This document shows, piece after piece, positions 50,730-61,149 of a DNA stretch of 64,000 bases (position 1 is its first letter; each line of letters begins with the position of its first letter). The translations under genes and the position numbers were made by a program. Where the stretch lies: assembly GCF_011745665.1 (NCBI RefSeq), contig NZ_CP050253.1, positions 967,418 through 1,031,417 of the forward strand, given 5' to 3'. This DNA is from Zophobihabitans entericus. GTDB lineage: Bacteria; Pseudomonadota; Gammaproteobacteria; Enterobacterales; Orbaceae. Below the pieces are notes generated by a model. It did not search any database. It was not told where the DNA came from and worked only from the letters and a program-made list of their open reading frames with translations.

Positions 50730-53700
50730 TTAGAATTTATATTCAAAATTAATCCCAAAGTCATTACTTCTTGAACGCTCACCAAATACCCCGGTGTAAG
50801 CCAAAGTAAATTGTGATGTTGGTGTTAATTGCATATTCCAGGCAAGTTGTGTACCTAAATAGTGACGAGCAATATCCTCCGTTGGTACAGCTACAGAGTA
50901 GTTATCATCAATATTTAAAGAGCTGTGTACATTTGCCGAACGATCACCATATAGACCTTGATAGTACAGACTCCATTTTAAATTAGAATCAGCGTTAAAT
51001 TCATAAATCCATTGTGAGCCGGCTTTTAAACGTGACACGTTTTCATGGTGACTGGCTGAGGTAATCCCTGTGTCATTGGCATTATTGCTTTCAGTGTAAC
51101 CGTCTGTTTTGACAATGATATATTCATAAGTCATAAAGGGTTTAATGATGTTATCTTTCCATGGATGATAGGCTTTAGCCAGGCTGAAACCAACTGAATA
51201 ATGCTCCGTATCATATTTAGCGCTATGGCTGCTACCTGCAATGGAACGCGTATGTCTTAAATCACCAAAACCAGCGGTAGCCAAATAACCAAGATACCAG
51301 TCATTATGTAGCAGGGTACCACCGTAAAGGTTTAATCTTACGTCTTTACCATCACTTTGTAATGACTCTTGTTTATATTGTGGCCAGGTATAAGAGATAG
51401 CTACACCACCAAAGCTATTTCTGCTAAATAACCAGTCATGACCAATCACAAGCCCCGGTACTTTGGCAGATGAGCCAGCAAAAATACCATGTGAATCAGT
51501 ACGTGTTGTATTATTGAAGAAAGTGCCCCAAAGTTCTCTGTTTAAATTGTTATCCGTGGTGGTAATATCACCAAGTAAGGAGTCAATATGTTCAAAAATT
51601 TTGTTGGGTGTTTCGTTAGCCATTGCTAAACGGTAAGAACTATCTGCTGCATAGCTACCACTACGACCAGGGTTAACCGTTTCTGATGTTGTTACAAAAC
51701 TTAAATCGTGGTTGTCATTAATCCAGCCTAAGTTCTCATATTCATAATCATAGAAACCTAAGGAGAATTTACCCGAAGTCGAAAGAATTTCACCAGCACC
51801 GGAATACGCCTGATTTAAATGTAGCATAATACTGTTGTTATTTAAGTGAATTGGTCTGGCGATAGAACTTAGATCACTGGCTAGTGTGACTTTACCATCT
51901 AATTGAATGACGCCATTTGCGTCAATTTCTGCCGGTGCTTCTGTTGGGACTACTGCTAAAATAGCATCCGAAGAGAGATTGAAGTTATCAATATTATTAA
52001 TTTTGCTTGTGCCGTTATCATCATCAAATGTGAGCTGTAAGGTACCACTTTGAATATTCCAGTCACCACCGTTCATCATATTTTTACCACCAAGAACAAG
52101 CAAACCGCTTCCTGTCTTATTGATATCAATGACACTGTCAGCACTGATTGGGTCATAAAGATAAAGTGTACCATCTACATTGAAATCAGCCTGAGTGGCG
52201 GTAGAGGCAAAGTGAATACTGTTTAGACCTGTGCTATCTCTGTTGTTACTAAATTCAGATGTTTTACCAGAAGTAACACTAATATTAAGCACATCATCAA
52301 TATATAAAGCGCCACCAAGTCCACCTGCACGATTACTTAAAAAATTACTGCCACTGATATCTCCAGAAATAGAGCTGGCAGCAATCGCACCACCATTAGC
52401 GCCGGCAGTATTTAAACTAAATTTGGAGTTAAGAATATCTGACAGACTGCCAGTGGTATTAATGGCACCGCCGCTACCACTGGTTGCTTCATTTAATAAG
52501 AACGTAGTATTAGAAAGAGCCCCTGTAATCCCGTCGGTTGTATTGATAGCACCGCCATTACCTGTATCACTGGTATTAAGGAAGAAAACACCTTTATCAA
52601 TATTGCCAATAATTCCGCTGGTATTGATTGCGCCACCATCACCAGATGCTGAGTTTATTGAAAACTCACTGGTGTTTAAAATGTTATTAATTGTTCCGGT
52701 TGTACTGATAGCACCTCCTGAACCGTTATTTGCTTTATTGCCATAGAATGTCGTTTTATTAATATCACCATCAATATTACCTACTGTATTAATGGCGCCC
52801 CCATCGGTACCAGCAATATTTTGCAGGAAGTTTGAATTAGTGATATTAGATAAGTTACCTCCTGCGTTGATAGCTCCACCATTACCACTATCACTACTGT
52901 TAGCGGTAAAATCACTGGTGATGGTACCATTTATACTCCCGGCAACATCAATGGCTCCGCCATCTAATTTAGACTGGTTATTGTGGAAGACGCCCTGATT
53001 AATATTACCGGTAATATCACCACCAATATTTAGAGCGCCACCTTGTCCGTTGGTAGTTTTATTCTGTATAAATTGAATATTGTTTAAATCACCATTAACA
53101 GAACCTTCAATATCAACGGCACCGCCGTTAGTACCAGCAGTATTTTGTTTAAATACTGAATTTAAAATACCCCCACCAAGATTGCTGGAAACCCAGATGG
53201 CACCACCACTACCATTAGTTGCTGTATTGGTATTAAATGTACCCTGAATATTACCGCTGATTATGGCACCAATCCAGACAGCACCACCATCAGCACTGGC
53301 AGTATTGCCGGTATAATCACCACCTAAATTACCTTGTAGGTTATTGTTGATATAGAAACCACCGCCATTATTTTGTGAGGTGTTGTTATTCACAATGGCA
53401 CCCTTAATATCACCAATAAAATCATTGGCGACATATAAGCCACCGCCATCACCACTAGCAATGTTATTGATAAAAAAGGAGTAACTATCTAAAGTGCCGG
53501 TAAAGTTGTGACCGACATACATCCCACCACCATTGATTGCCTGATTGCCAGCAAAATAGTTAGCGTAGATACGTCCGTTAAAATCATTACCCACGTAAAG
53601 CCCACCACCATTACCGGCTAAGGCTTTATTGCCATCAAAGTGAGAGTCGCTGGTAAGACCTTGAATCCCGCCATTAAAATCATGACCAACATAAATACCT

Positions 53701-54221
53701 CCGCCATTACCAGAAGTTGTTTGGTTAGTATCAATATGTATATTATCGGTCAGTCCACCATTCAGGTCGTCAGCGATATAAACGGCACCGCCGTCAGACG
53801 TGGAAGTGTTATTTCTAAAGGCGACATCATCAATACCATTAATAACATCATCAACAGTTAGAGCACCACCAGTAGTGGCAGAATTGCCATTATTGAGCTC
53901 TATATGTTGTAAGCTATTAAGCTCTTCACCTGTCATATCTAAAATAGCAAAGGTATTGTTACCTAAAAGTTGTTTGTCATTACCTGTTAAAATAAATCCG
54001 GAGCCCGCTGGAATTTTGACTCCACTTAGTACAAAACCGTTTGATACTTGAATGGTATCACCAGCAGTAGCCTGACTTAAAGCATTGTTAAGTGAAGTTT
54101 CATCGGTAACTGTATAGGTTGCTGCTTGTGCGGGTAATATCATGCTGGTCATAGCATGGCTACCTAAAGCAAGAGAGATCATTACTGATAGGATTTTTTT
54201 TGTGATTTTATGGCGTTTCAT
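50730..54221 (-). CDS. Autotransporter with repetitive beta-helix passenger
   Basis: A 1163-residue type V secretion protein. An extended signal peptide (MKRHKITKKILSVMISLALG...) leads to the periplasm. The passenger (about 40-860) contains many GGAINTxGxIxGxI and NGGGxYxGxxFxGxI units of about 25-30 residues, as in pectate-lyase-like right-handed beta-helices with 'polymorphic outer membrane protein' style repeats. The C-terminal barrel (about 890-1163) starts near LWGTFFNNTTRTDSHG and ends in FEYKF with the terminal Phe needed for BamA. Surface display for adhesion or biofilm is the family role; the ligand is unknown. Confidence 0.9.
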   Translation of the reverse strand: MKRHKITKKILSVMISLALGSHAMTSMILPAQAATYTVTDETSLNNALSQATAGDTIQVSNGFVLSGVKIPAGSGFILTGNDKQLLGNNTFAILDMTGEELNSLQHIELNNGNSATTGGALTVDDVINGIDDVAFRNNTSTSDGGAVYIADDLNGGLTDNIHIDTNQTTSGNGGGIYVGHDFNGGIQGLTSDSHFDGNKALAGNGGGLYVGNDFNGRIYANYFAGNQAINGGGMYVGHNFTGTLDSYSFFINNIASGDGGGLYVANDFIGDIKGAIVNNNTSQNNGGGFYINNNLQGNLGGDYTGNTASADGGAVWIGAIISGNIQGTFNTNTATNGSGGAIWVSSNLGGGILNSVFKQNTAGTNGGAVDIEGSVNGDLNNIQFIQNKTTNGQGGALNIGGDITGNINQGVFHNNQSKLDGGAIDVAGSINGTITSDFTANSSDSGNGGAINAGGNLSNITNSNFLQNIAGTDGGAINTVGNIDGDINKTTFYGNKANNGSGGAISTTGTINNILNTSEFSINSASGDGGAINTSGIIGNIDKGVFFLNTSDTGNGGAINTTDGITGALSNTTFLLNEATSGSGGAINTTGSLSDILNSKFSLNTAGANGGAIAASSISGDISGSNFLSNRAGGLGGALYIDDVLNISVTSGKTSEFSNNRDSTGLNSIHFASTATQADFNVDGTLYLYDPISADSVIDINKTGSGLLVLGGKNMMNGGDWNIQSGTLQLTFDDDNGTSKINNIDNFNLSSDAILAVVPTEAPAEIDANGVIQLDGKVTLASDLSSIARPIHLNNNSIMLHLNQAYSGAGEILSTSGKFSLGFYDYEYENLGWINDNHDLSFVTTSETVNPGRSGSYAADSSYRLAMANETPNKIFEHIDSLLGDITTTDNNLNRELWGTFFNNTTRTDSHGIFAGSSAKVPGLVIGHDWLFSRNSFGGVAISYTWPQYKQESLQSDGKDVRLNLYGGTLLHNDWYLGYLATAGFGDLRHTRSIAGSSHSAKYDTEHYSVGFSLAKAYHPWKDNIIKPFMTYEYIIVKTDGYTESNNANDTGITSASHHENVSRLKAGSQWIYEFNADSNLKWSLYYQGLYGDRSANVHSSLNIDDNYSVAVPTEDIARHYLGTQLAWNMQLTPTSQFTLAYTGVFGERSRSNDFGINFEYKF
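52300..53830. repeat. Degenerate tandem repeats in the autotransporter passenger
   Basis: On the minus strand a 75-90 bp unit encoding GGAINT/GGGIYV-type turns is repeated about twenty times with high similarity. The repeats create long antisense open frames rich in Pro and Leu that are not genes. Repeat number is likely to vary among strains. Confidence 0.75.
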
Positions 54222-54503
54222 TAAACACCTCCTTGTGTAATGTGAAGATAAAATCCTTTTATATCACGGGGTCAATTATACAACTTATCTGGCTTTATCC
54301 AAGGCTATGTAAAATTTATTATTTGATTTTTCACTGGATAATTTTATTTTCTAAGGCTAGAACGTAAAAGAATTTACAGGATGGAGGTGAGAAAAAAGCA
54401 TTCATAACCTAGCGCTATGAATGCCTGTAAAAGAAACAAGAAAAGATAAAATGAGATATTTCTACAAATGTTGATAACTCTTAGTTATCAGAAAAATCAG
54501 TAA
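54222..54503. other. Gap between kbaY end and the autotransporter start
   Basis: About 280 bp containing the autotransporter promoter region; no gene and no clear terminator seen. Confidence 0.4.
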
Positions 54504-55358
54504 TTACAATTGACCAGCACTGCCACAGATTCTGATTTTCTCCTCAACTACTTTTTTCATTGCCGCTTTACCCGGTGTCATATAATAACGAGGATCGTTG
54601 GCATCAGGGTTTTCATTAAAATAGGCTTTAACCGCATCAGAGAAAGCGATTTTCAGCTCTGTTGCAACGTTTACTTTACAAATACCCAGTTCAATTGAAC
54701 GACGCACCATATTTTCAGGAATACCCGAAGCTCCATGTAATACCAGTGGAATATCCAGTTTGCTCTGAATTTGTGCCAGACGTTCAAAATCAAGTTTTGG
54801 CTCACCATGGTAAAGACCATGAGCAGAACCAATAGCCACAGCTAAAGAGTCAATATTGGTTTTTTTGACAAACTCAACTGCTGAGTGTGGATCAGTAAAG
54901 AAGCTATCTTTAGCATCGACCACTAAATCATCTTCACGACCACCAAGACGGCCAAGTTCCGCTTCAACACTGGTATCATAACGATGACAGAATTTTACTA
55001 CCTGACTGACCAGAGCAATATTTTCTTCAAAAGGGTGGTGTGAGCCATCGACCATTGCAGAACGAATTCCTGCAGAGACTTTGGTTTGAATATCAGAGAG
55101 TTTTTCATGGTGATCAAGATGCAGGGCAAAAGGCAGGTTATGCAGTGCTGCTGCGTCCTGACAGATAGAAATTAAATAGCTTAAACCCGCATAAGTAAAT
55201 GTGCCTGGTGTACCAGCCATAATAACGGGTGATTGCATTTCTGCTGCAGTTTCTGCAATCACTTGTACGGTTTCAAGATTATGAATATTAAAAGCCGGGA
55301 CTGCGTAGCCCTCTTTTTGTGCTTTTAATAACATGTTTTTACTGGAGATTAAATACAT
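54504..55358 (-). CDS. kbaY: D-tagatose-1,6-bisphosphate aldolase, catalytic subunit (class II)
   Basis: A 284-residue class II aldolase. Zinc ligands are in [16 protein letters not shown]-type [11 protein letters not shown] and [13 protein letters not shown]; Glu in [11 protein letters not shown]. It cleaves tagatose-1,6-bisphosphate to glyceraldehyde-3-P and dihydroxyacetone-P, the last step of GalNAc or galactitol breakdown. It overlaps the start region of the deacetylase gene end by 10 bp and is the last gene of the aga operon. GatY is the near-identical alternative. Confidence 0.88.
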   Translation of the reverse strand: MYLISSKNMLLKAQKEGYAVPAFNIHNLETVQVIAETAAEMQSPVIMAGTPGTFTYAGLSYLISICQDAAALHNLPFALHLDHHEKLSDIQTKVSAGIRSAMVDGSHHPFEENIALVSQVVKFCHRYDTSVEAELGRLGGREDDLVVDAKDSFFTDPHSAVEFVKKTNIDSLAVAIGSAHGLYHGEPKLDFERLAQIQSKLDIPLVLHGASGIPENMVRRSIELGICKVNVATELKIAFSDAVKAYFNENPDANDPRYYMTPGKAAMKKVVEEKIRICGSAGQL

Positions 55359-56515
55359 ACTCCCTCCGGAAGATGGGTTGAATTAAATACGATCTTACCT
55401 TTCACAATAGTTGCTGTAAGTTGGTGATCTGGTGTTAGCAGAACTAAATTAGCTTGTTTATTTGGCGCAATACTACCAAGCTTGTGGTCAAGACCCAATG
55501 ATCTGGCTGGATAATGACTGCCATGTAACCAGGCCTCTGCAAATGAAATCTCACCGGCTTCAGCCAGATTATTCACTGCAGTATTGAGTGTTAAAGTACT
55601 GCCGGCAAGACTGCCGCTATCAGTTTTAACGATACCGCCTTGCATATGGACTAATAGTTCACCCAGATAATAGTCACCATCAGGCATACCTGTTGCCCGC
55701 ATAGCGTCACTAATTAAGATGAGGTTCTTACCACAGCAGCGTAGGGCAACATTGACAGCCGCAAAATGTACGTGGTGTCCATCAACAATAATTTCAGTAC
55801 AACAATTTGGTACCGTAAAAGCTGCGCCAACTACGCCCGGCATACGATGATGTAAGCCCGACATGCCGTTGTAACAATGCACAACGCCATCGGCGCCAGC
55901 CTGTAGTGCTGCTTTTGTTGTTTCATAACTGGCATCAGTATGAGCGAGCATGACTCGCAGCCCCTTGTTTTTTAACCACGCTATCATATCCAGAGCATTA
56001 GGATATTCCGGGGCTAAGGCAATACATTTTAGTGAATCCTGTGCAATTGCCATCCATTTTTCAATTAAAGCTTGATCTGGCGCTTTGAGCAAGGCTTCCG
56101 GATGGGCACCTTTATTTTTAGCGGTAAAGAAAGGGCCTTCTAAATAGCTACCCAGTAGCTCTGCACCATCTAAACCCTGACGATAGCTTTTTTTGACTTG
56201 TTCAAGGGCCGCTTCAGTATGTGCATCAGATTCTGTGACAGTTGTTGCTAAAAAAGCACCCACTCCACGAGACGCCAAAAACTGACTCATGGTATTTAAT
56301 GCTTCATGGGTGGCATCCATCACATCAGATCCCATGGCACCATGGATATGTGTATCAATTAAAGCAGGCATAACGATTAAGTTATTTGGACAAGGGATCT
56401 TTGCTGCAACAATAGATTCAATTTTCCCTTGTTCATTTAAGGTAATCAGACCATTTTCAAGCCAACCGGATTCAGTAAGAATCCGACTGGCATGAATAGT
56501 TTTAGATCCCATCAT
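55349..56515 (-). CDS. agaA: N-acetylgalactosamine-6-phosphate deacetylase
   Basis: About 388 residues of the NagA/AgaA amidohydrolase family. Motifs are DTHIHGAMG near residue 60, [24 protein letters not shown] and [14 protein letters not shown] with the catalytic Asp. It removes acetate from GalNAc-6-P (or GlcNAc-6-P) in the cytoplasm. Start 56515 is fixed by GAGG at 56524-56521 and gives a 14-bp overlap with the IIA gene. Its place in the aga operon favours AgaA over NagA. Confidence 0.85.
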   Translation of the reverse strand: MMGSKTIHASRILTESGWLENGLITLNEQGKIESIVAAKIPCPNNLIVMPALIDTHIHGAMGSDVMDATHEALNTMSQFLASRGVGAFLATTVTESDAHTEAALEQVKKSYRQGLDGAELLGSYLEGPFFTAKNKGAHPEALLKAPDQALIEKWMAIAQDSLKCIALAPEYPNALDMIAWLKNKGLRVMLAHTDASYETTKAALQAGADGVVHCYNGMSGLHHRMPGVVGAAFTVPNCCTEIIVDGHHVHFAAVNVALRCCGKNLILISDAMRATGMPDGDYYLGELLVHMQGGIVKTDSGSLAGSTLTLNTAVNNLAEAGEISFAEAWLHGSHYPARSLGLDHKLGSIAPNKQANLVLLTPDHQLTATIVKGKIVFNSTHLPEGVCI

Positions 56516-56939
56516 CACAAACCTCTGTTTGACTGGATTTTTTTTGATTTTCGTGCCAAAAGCTGGTGATACCAATTCTGGCACTTTCGATCATCACATC
56601 ACGAGCTTCCTGTGGTGTAAGATCTTCACGCTCAAGCAGTAACTCAAGTAATAACTGCATATTAGTACCGGTAATAACTTCTGCTTGAGTCAGTTCAAAA
56701 CTGATTAAAGAAGCGGTTCTAAATGGGGAGCCTCCTAACAAATCAGTTAAGAAAATAACACCATCACCTTTATCACAAACTTTTACCGCATCGCGTAGTT
56801 GTTGCTCTAACGCTTCTGTGCTGGCACCATCAGGAAAGTTAACTGCATGAAATTGTTCCTGCTTACCAACGATCTGAATAGCTGCTTCATGAAGGCCAGT
56901 GGCAAAACTGCCATGGCCTGTTAATATAACTCCGATCAT
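56502..56939 (-). CDS. agaF: PTS enzyme IIA, mannose/GalNAc family
   Basis: A 145-residue IIA of the mannose superfamily. The phosphorylated His9 is in ILTGHGSFATGL; FLTDLLGGSPFRTA is the second signature. It passes phosphate from HPr to IIB. Confidence 0.88.
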   Translation of the reverse strand: MIGVILTGHGSFATGLHEAAIQIVGKQEQFHAVNFPDGASTEALEQQLRDAVKVCDKGDGVIFLTDLLGGSPFRTASLISFELTQAEVITGTNMQLLLELLLEREDLTPQEARDVMIESARIGITSFWHENQKKSSQTEVCDDGI

Positions 56940-56968
56940 AAACGTTTTCCTCTGTTTTAAGAAACCGA

Positions 56969-57862
56969 TTACAAGAACCCGATTAACTTACCAACCACAC
57001 CAAATACTACGGTTAAACCAATAAGTTTGACAGGAGAGAAGTTGCGTTTCATCAGACTATAAACAAGTAATGTGAAACCTAAAGGAAGCAGGTTTGGCAT
57101 TAACTTATCAAACACGTCAGTTTGCAGTGCAACGTGTGCCTGACCGGCATCAATGGTGAGTGTCGTAGACAGCCGGACATAAGAGGCGACGAGCGCTCCG
57201 ATAACCGTCATACCGACAATTGATGCTGCGTGAGAAATACGTTTAGTATTGGCTTTCAGCAGTGGCAATGCACTGGTACCTGCATTATAGCCGTAATGTG
57301 CTAAACCAAAACGCAGACCAAAGTGAGCGATATTAAACATCAGCAGGAATAGAATTGGACCAAACAGGCTGCCTTCTAAAGCCAGCGATGCACCAATACC
57401 CGCACAAATTGGTAGTAACGTTAACCAGAATAGCGCATCACCGATACCACCTAAAGGTCCCATTAAGGCAACTTTAACAGCACGAATAGTCGAGATATTC
57501 TCTTTACCGCGCTCCATTGCCAGAACTAGTCCTGATAGGAAAGTCACGTCAAATGGATGGACGTTGATAAACTCCATATGCATGTGCATTGAGTTTTTTA
57601 AGTCTTCCGGGTTTTTATGGATTTTACGCAGCATTGGTAAAATGGTATATAACCAACCACCAGCTTGCATACGCTCGTAGTTAAATGAAGCCTGTAGTGC
57701 TAACGAACGAAACGCCATGCGATTAATTTCGCCTTTAGTTAAAGGTGCAGCTTCGGTCTGGTCGATATAAGTATCAGCAGCAACTTTACTGGTGGCTAAA
57801 GCTTGTTCCATTCTTTGAGCCGATTTGTCTGCCATTTTTTTATCATCATCATTAAATGCCAT
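56969..57862 (-). CDS. agaE: PTS enzyme IID, mannose/GalNAc family
   Basis: About 297 residues. SLALQASFNYERMQAGGWLYTILPML and GPLGGIGDALFW are IID signatures, and the protein ends in a membrane helix with a terminal GFL. Start 57862 (MAFNDDDKK) is chosen from GAGG just upstream; it overlaps the IIC gene by 11 bp. With IIC it forms the sugar channel. AgaD is the alternative name if the substrate is galactosamine. Confidence 0.85.
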   Translation of the reverse strand: MAFNDDDKKMADKSAQRMEQALATSKVAADTYIDQTEAAPLTKGEINRMAFRSLALQASFNYERMQAGGWLYTILPMLRKIHKNPEDLKNSMHMHMEFINVHPFDVTFLSGLVLAMERGKENISTIRAVKVALMGPLGGIGDALFWLTLLPICAGIGASLALEGSLFGPILFLLMFNIAHFGLRFGLAHYGYNAGTSALPLLKANTKRISHAASIVGMTVIGALVASYVRLSTTLTIDAGQAHVALQTDVFDKLMPNLLPLGFTLLVYSLMKRNFSPVKLIGLTVVFGVVGKLIGFL

Positions 57863-58640
57863 CTTCAACCTCCACAGCGGCTTGATTATTTTTCGGGGTA
57901 TCGCTATCACTATTGTTATTACGGCCAGCATTGAAGAAATCAATTAAGGCAATTGCTAAAGCACCTAGTGCGATGGCAATGATTGGTAAATTTAAGAAAG
58001 TTACACCTAAGAAACCTAAAATGAAGTAAGCAACATAAGTTTTCTTCATCATAATTTTCATAAGAAGAGCAAAACCGATCGCAGGCATCATTCCACCAGC
58101 TACACTTAAACCATCAAGTAGCCATTGTGGTGATTTTTGAACCAGAGCTGTTGCCGCTTCTGCACCAAAGTAGATTGGTAAAAATGCAACGATAAAGTAG
58201 AAACAGAACAGGATAATCATACCCAGGTAGTTAACCCACTCAATACCTCTAAAGTTTAGCTCATCAACCATTTTGTCGCATTTATGCATCATTGGAGAGT
58301 AAACAGTAAATAGAATGGTAATACAGCCCTGAACGGCAATGGCAAATGGTACTGCAATACCGATTGCTACTTGTGGGTCAGCTTTGGTTAAAATTGCAAA
58401 TGCAGTACCAATAACCCCGCCAATAACGACGTTAGGTGGTTGTGCGCCAGCTAAAGGTACCATTCCCATCCAGACAAGTTCAAGTGACCCACCAACCAGT
58501 AAACCGGTTTTAACATCACCTAAAATAAGACCAACAATTGGCCCGATAACAACTGGTCTGTGCAAATGCGTCAGACCATCAAATAAGTCTACGCCGGCAA
58601 TGCCTGCTATAAGACCAATCAATAAAGCATCAACTAACAT
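57852..58640 (-). CDS. agaW: PTS enzyme IIC, mannose/GalNAc family
   Basis: A 262-residue membrane protein; LTHLHRPVVIGPIVGLILGD and GGSLELVWMGMVPLAGAQPPN are the IIC signature of this superfamily. Sugar translocation unit. AgaC is the alternative if the substrate is galactosamine. Confidence 0.85.
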   Translation of the reverse strand: MLVDALLIGLIAGIAGVDLFDGLTHLHRPVVIGPIVGLILGDVKTGLLVGGSLELVWMGMVPLAGAQPPNVVIGGVIGTAFAILTKADPQVAIGIAVPFAIAVQGCITILFTVYSPMMHKCDKMVDELNFRGIEWVNYLGMIILFCFYFIVAFLPIYFGAEAATALVQKSPQWLLDGLSVAGGMMPAIGFALLMKIMMKKTYVAYFILGFLGVTFLNLPIIAIALGALAIALIDFFNAGRNNNSDSDTPKNNQAAVEVEDGI

Positions 58641-58658
58641 ATTCGGTGCTCCTTTTAA

Positions 58659-59147
58659 TTAACTACGTTTAAGTAAATCGCCAATCATTTCTCCTGACTC
58701 ATCAGGCACACGACGAACTTCGCAAGGAATACCCAAGGCGATTAGTTCGTTAAATGCTGCGATATCTGAATCATCAACTGAAACGGTTTTATGAATTTGT
58801 TTTTTACCTTCTGAAAAATGCATATTGCCAACATTGACAAATTTAATTGGCACACCACCTTTAACAAGTGTTAAGACATCTTGGGGTGTCTTGCAAACGA
58901 TAAAGATTTTTTGGTGACTCGCTGCTTTTGCAATAATGTCGATTGTTTTTTGTAGTGTGAAATAACGAGTTTGCACACCATCTGCTACCACCATGTCCAT
59001 CAGGTTTTGTTGAACAGGGTCTTGAGCAGCACTATCGTTTGCAACAAGTAGTAAATTTGCACCAAGGGTATTGGTCCATGTTACGCCGACTTGTCCGTGT
59101 ACCAGTCGGTTATCAATACGGGTCATTAAGATATTTGGATTGCCCAT
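58659..59147 (-). CDS. agaV: PTS enzyme IIB, mannose/GalNAc family
   Basis: A 162-residue IIB; phosphorylated His is in RIDNRLVHGQVGVTW near residue 17. It hands phosphate to the incoming sugar. Confidence 0.88.
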   Translation of the reverse strand: MGNPNILMTRIDNRLVHGQVGVTWTNTLGANLLLVANDSAAQDPVQQNLMDMVVADGVQTRYFTLQKTIDIIAKAASHQKIFIVCKTPQDVLTLVKGGVPIKFVNVGNMHFSEGKKQIHKTVSVDDSDIAAFNELIALGIPCEVRRVPDESGEMIGDLLKRS

Positions 59148-59167
59148 GTATATGCTCCTTGGTTTTA

Positions 59168-60325
59168 TTATTGTTTAGAAAATGGATAGATATTGACACC
59201 TTTTACCACCCGGTTAACTTCTCCGGTTGGACATGGGTTATCAGGTGTCAGTCCCACACTCAGTGATTTCTCAAATGCCACCATTTGTGCAAATAGCAGG
59301 TAAGGGAAAATCAACCAGATATCATCTAAAGATGTATCCAGTGATAGGATGTTTTCGTTGCTATCTGTTTTACCACTAAGAGCAATAACACATTTAGCAA
59401 TATGGTCATGAGAAATTTCATTAAATAGGTCGTAGTCATATTGGCGCGTATAAGCTTCACCAGACAGGAAGCAGACTACAAGTGTCTTATTATCGATCAT
59501 AAATTTAGGACCATGACGCAGACCTAAAATTGAATCAAAACGCGTGGCAATTTTACCCGCAGTCAGTTCCAGGACTTTTAGTGCTGCTTCCTGAGCGATA
59601 CCAGTAAAGCAGCTACTGCCTACATAGACAATACGTTCAAAAGGTTGTTTAGCCAGTGACTTGGTGATTTCCTGCCAGTCATTTAATTTGCTGCGACAGA
59701 TATCGGCAAATGTTTTAACATTTTGCTGTGACTCTTCAAAATTGTTTACACCCATCACCAGAATGGTTGCCAGCATCATACTACTGATACTTGACGTCAT
59801 AGCAAAACTTAAATCATGGGTACCTTCCGGCATTACCAGTTCGCAAATTTTATTTGAACCAGTGGCATATTTAGTTAGTGCACTGTTTGGATTACAGGTA
59901 ATAAACAGGTGGTAGCAATTCTCGATAAGCTGATCGGCAAGTTTCACCGCGGCAACACTTTCCGGGCTATTACCAGAACGAGCATAAGAAACAACTAATG
60001 TCTTCTTCTTAGGTGAGAAGTATTGTAAAGGATTAGCCACGATCTCTGTTGAACCATAAGCACGTGCATTAAGGCCCGTGTGTTCTCTTAACCACGGAGC
60101 TAAAGTAACACCAGCAAAAGCAGAAGAACCTGCACCAGTCAGAATAATTTCCAGCTCCGGATCAGCAAGTAACGGTTTTAAGAAATCCTGCCAGACGTCT
60201 TTTTTAGCATTAAGCTGTGTCCACACGTTTTCCCAGATTTGTGGTTGGTGACTGATCTCTCGAGCTGTATGATGAGCGTTGTGCTCATTAAGCCAGTCGT
60301 CTGAGTAAGAGAAATATGTATTCAT
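59168..60325 (-). CDS. agaS: Galactosamine-6-phosphate deaminase/isomerase (SIS domain)
   Basis: A 385-residue double-SIS protein. ILTGAGSSAFAG, VVSYARSGNSPESVAAVKLAD and RIVYVGSSCFTGIAQEAALK are sugar-phosphate-binding loops, and LGLRHGPKFMID is typical of AgaS. It converts galactosamine-6-P to tagatose-6-P and ammonia. A kinase for tagatose-6-P is not in the window and must be supplied elsewhere. Confidence 0.88.
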   Translation of the reverse strand: MNTYFSYSDDWLNEHNAHHTAREISHQPQIWENVWTQLNAKKDVWQDFLKPLLADPELEIILTGAGSSAFAGVTLAPWLREHTGLNARAYGSTEIVANPLQYFSPKKKTLVVSYARSGNSPESVAAVKLADQLIENCYHLFITCNPNSALTKYATGSNKICELVMPEGTHDLSFAMTSSISSMMLATILVMGVNNFEESQQNVKTFADICRSKLNDWQEITKSLAKQPFERIVYVGSSCFTGIAQEAALKVLELTAGKIATRFDSILGLRHGPKFMIDNKTLVVCFLSGEAYTRQYDYDLFNEISHDHIAKCVIALSGKTDSNENILSLDTSLDDIWLIFPYLLFAQMVAFEKSLSVGLTPDNPCPTGEVNRVVKGVNIYPFSKQ

Positions 60326-60327
60326 GA

Positions 60328-61149
60328 TTATTTCCTGTTATGTCTAAGAGTAGAACGATGAGTTGTTGGTTTTTGATCGGCCAAAATAACATTGATGCCT
60401 TTATCTTCCAGCGAAGTTAAATAGTTAGCAGGGATTTGGGTATCGGTGATAACCGTATCAATGTTGTCGATTTTTTCGATCATACAAAAGCTTTTACGCC
60501 CGAATTTACTAGAATCAGTGATAGCAATGATTTGATGTGAAACTTCACACATCGCTTTATTTACGTAGGCCTCAGCAAAATTTGGTGTGGTGATACCTGC
60601 TTCTAAATCAAAGCCATCTACACCTAAGAAAAGTTTATTGAAGTTATACATCCTAAGAATTTGTTCTGCTGACGGGCCTGAAATTGAATAGGCATTTTTT
60701 CTGACGCTGCCACCGGCAATTAACACTTCCACATCAGTATTAGTAGCTAAGTCATAGGCAATGTTTAAAGCATTGGTCATTACAATGAGGTTACGCTTAG
60801 ATTGTAAGTAAGGTACCATTAAAGCAGTCGTTGAGCCTGAGTCCAGAATGATACGGTCGCCGTCTTGAACTAATTCAGCAGCTTTTTGCGCAATAATATT
60901 TTTGATGCCAAAATTAATTCGGCTTTTATCTTGCAGTGGTTTATCAAAGGCGAATTGTTTGTTCAAAATGGCGCCACCATAAGAGCGTAGCAGGCAACCT
61001 TTTTTCTCCAGATTACGCAGATCATTACGAATAGTAACAGTTGAGACATTAAATAGTTGGCTTAGCGTATTTACCGAGACAGAACCTTCATCGCAGAGCA
61101 GATCAACAATTTTTTCGCGACGCTGAACTGTATTTATTTCTTCACTCAT
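60328..61149 (-). CDS. agaR: DeoR-family repressor of the aga genes
   Basis: A 273-residue DeoR regulator. The N-terminal HTH has RREKIVDLLCDEGSVSVNTL and VSTVTIRNDLRNLEKKG; the sensor domain has LDSGSTTALMVPYL and FLGVDGFDLEAGITTPN, which bind sugar phosphates. It lies first in the operon, 2 bp from agaS, and is the expected local repressor, relieved by an amino-sugar phosphate. Confidence 0.88.
   Translation of the reverse strand: MSEEINTVQRREKIVDLLCDEGSVSVNTLSQLFNVSTVTIRNDLRNLEKKGCLLRSYGGAILNKQFAFDKPLQDKSRINFGIKNIIAQKAAELVQDGDRIILDSGSTTALMVPYLQSKRNLIVMTNALNIAYDLATNTDVEVLIAGGSVRKNAYSISGPSAEQILRMYNFNKLFLGVDGFDLEAGITTPNFAEAYVNKAMCEVSHQIIAITDSSKFGRKSFCMIEKIDNIDTVITDTQIPANYLTSLEDKGINVILADQKPTTHRSTLRHNRK

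Noticed and set aside
52231-53861. Several open frames on the plus strand opposite the autotransporter
   Set aside because: They are Pro/Leu-rich shadows created by the repeated antisense coding units and have no ribosome sites or family features.
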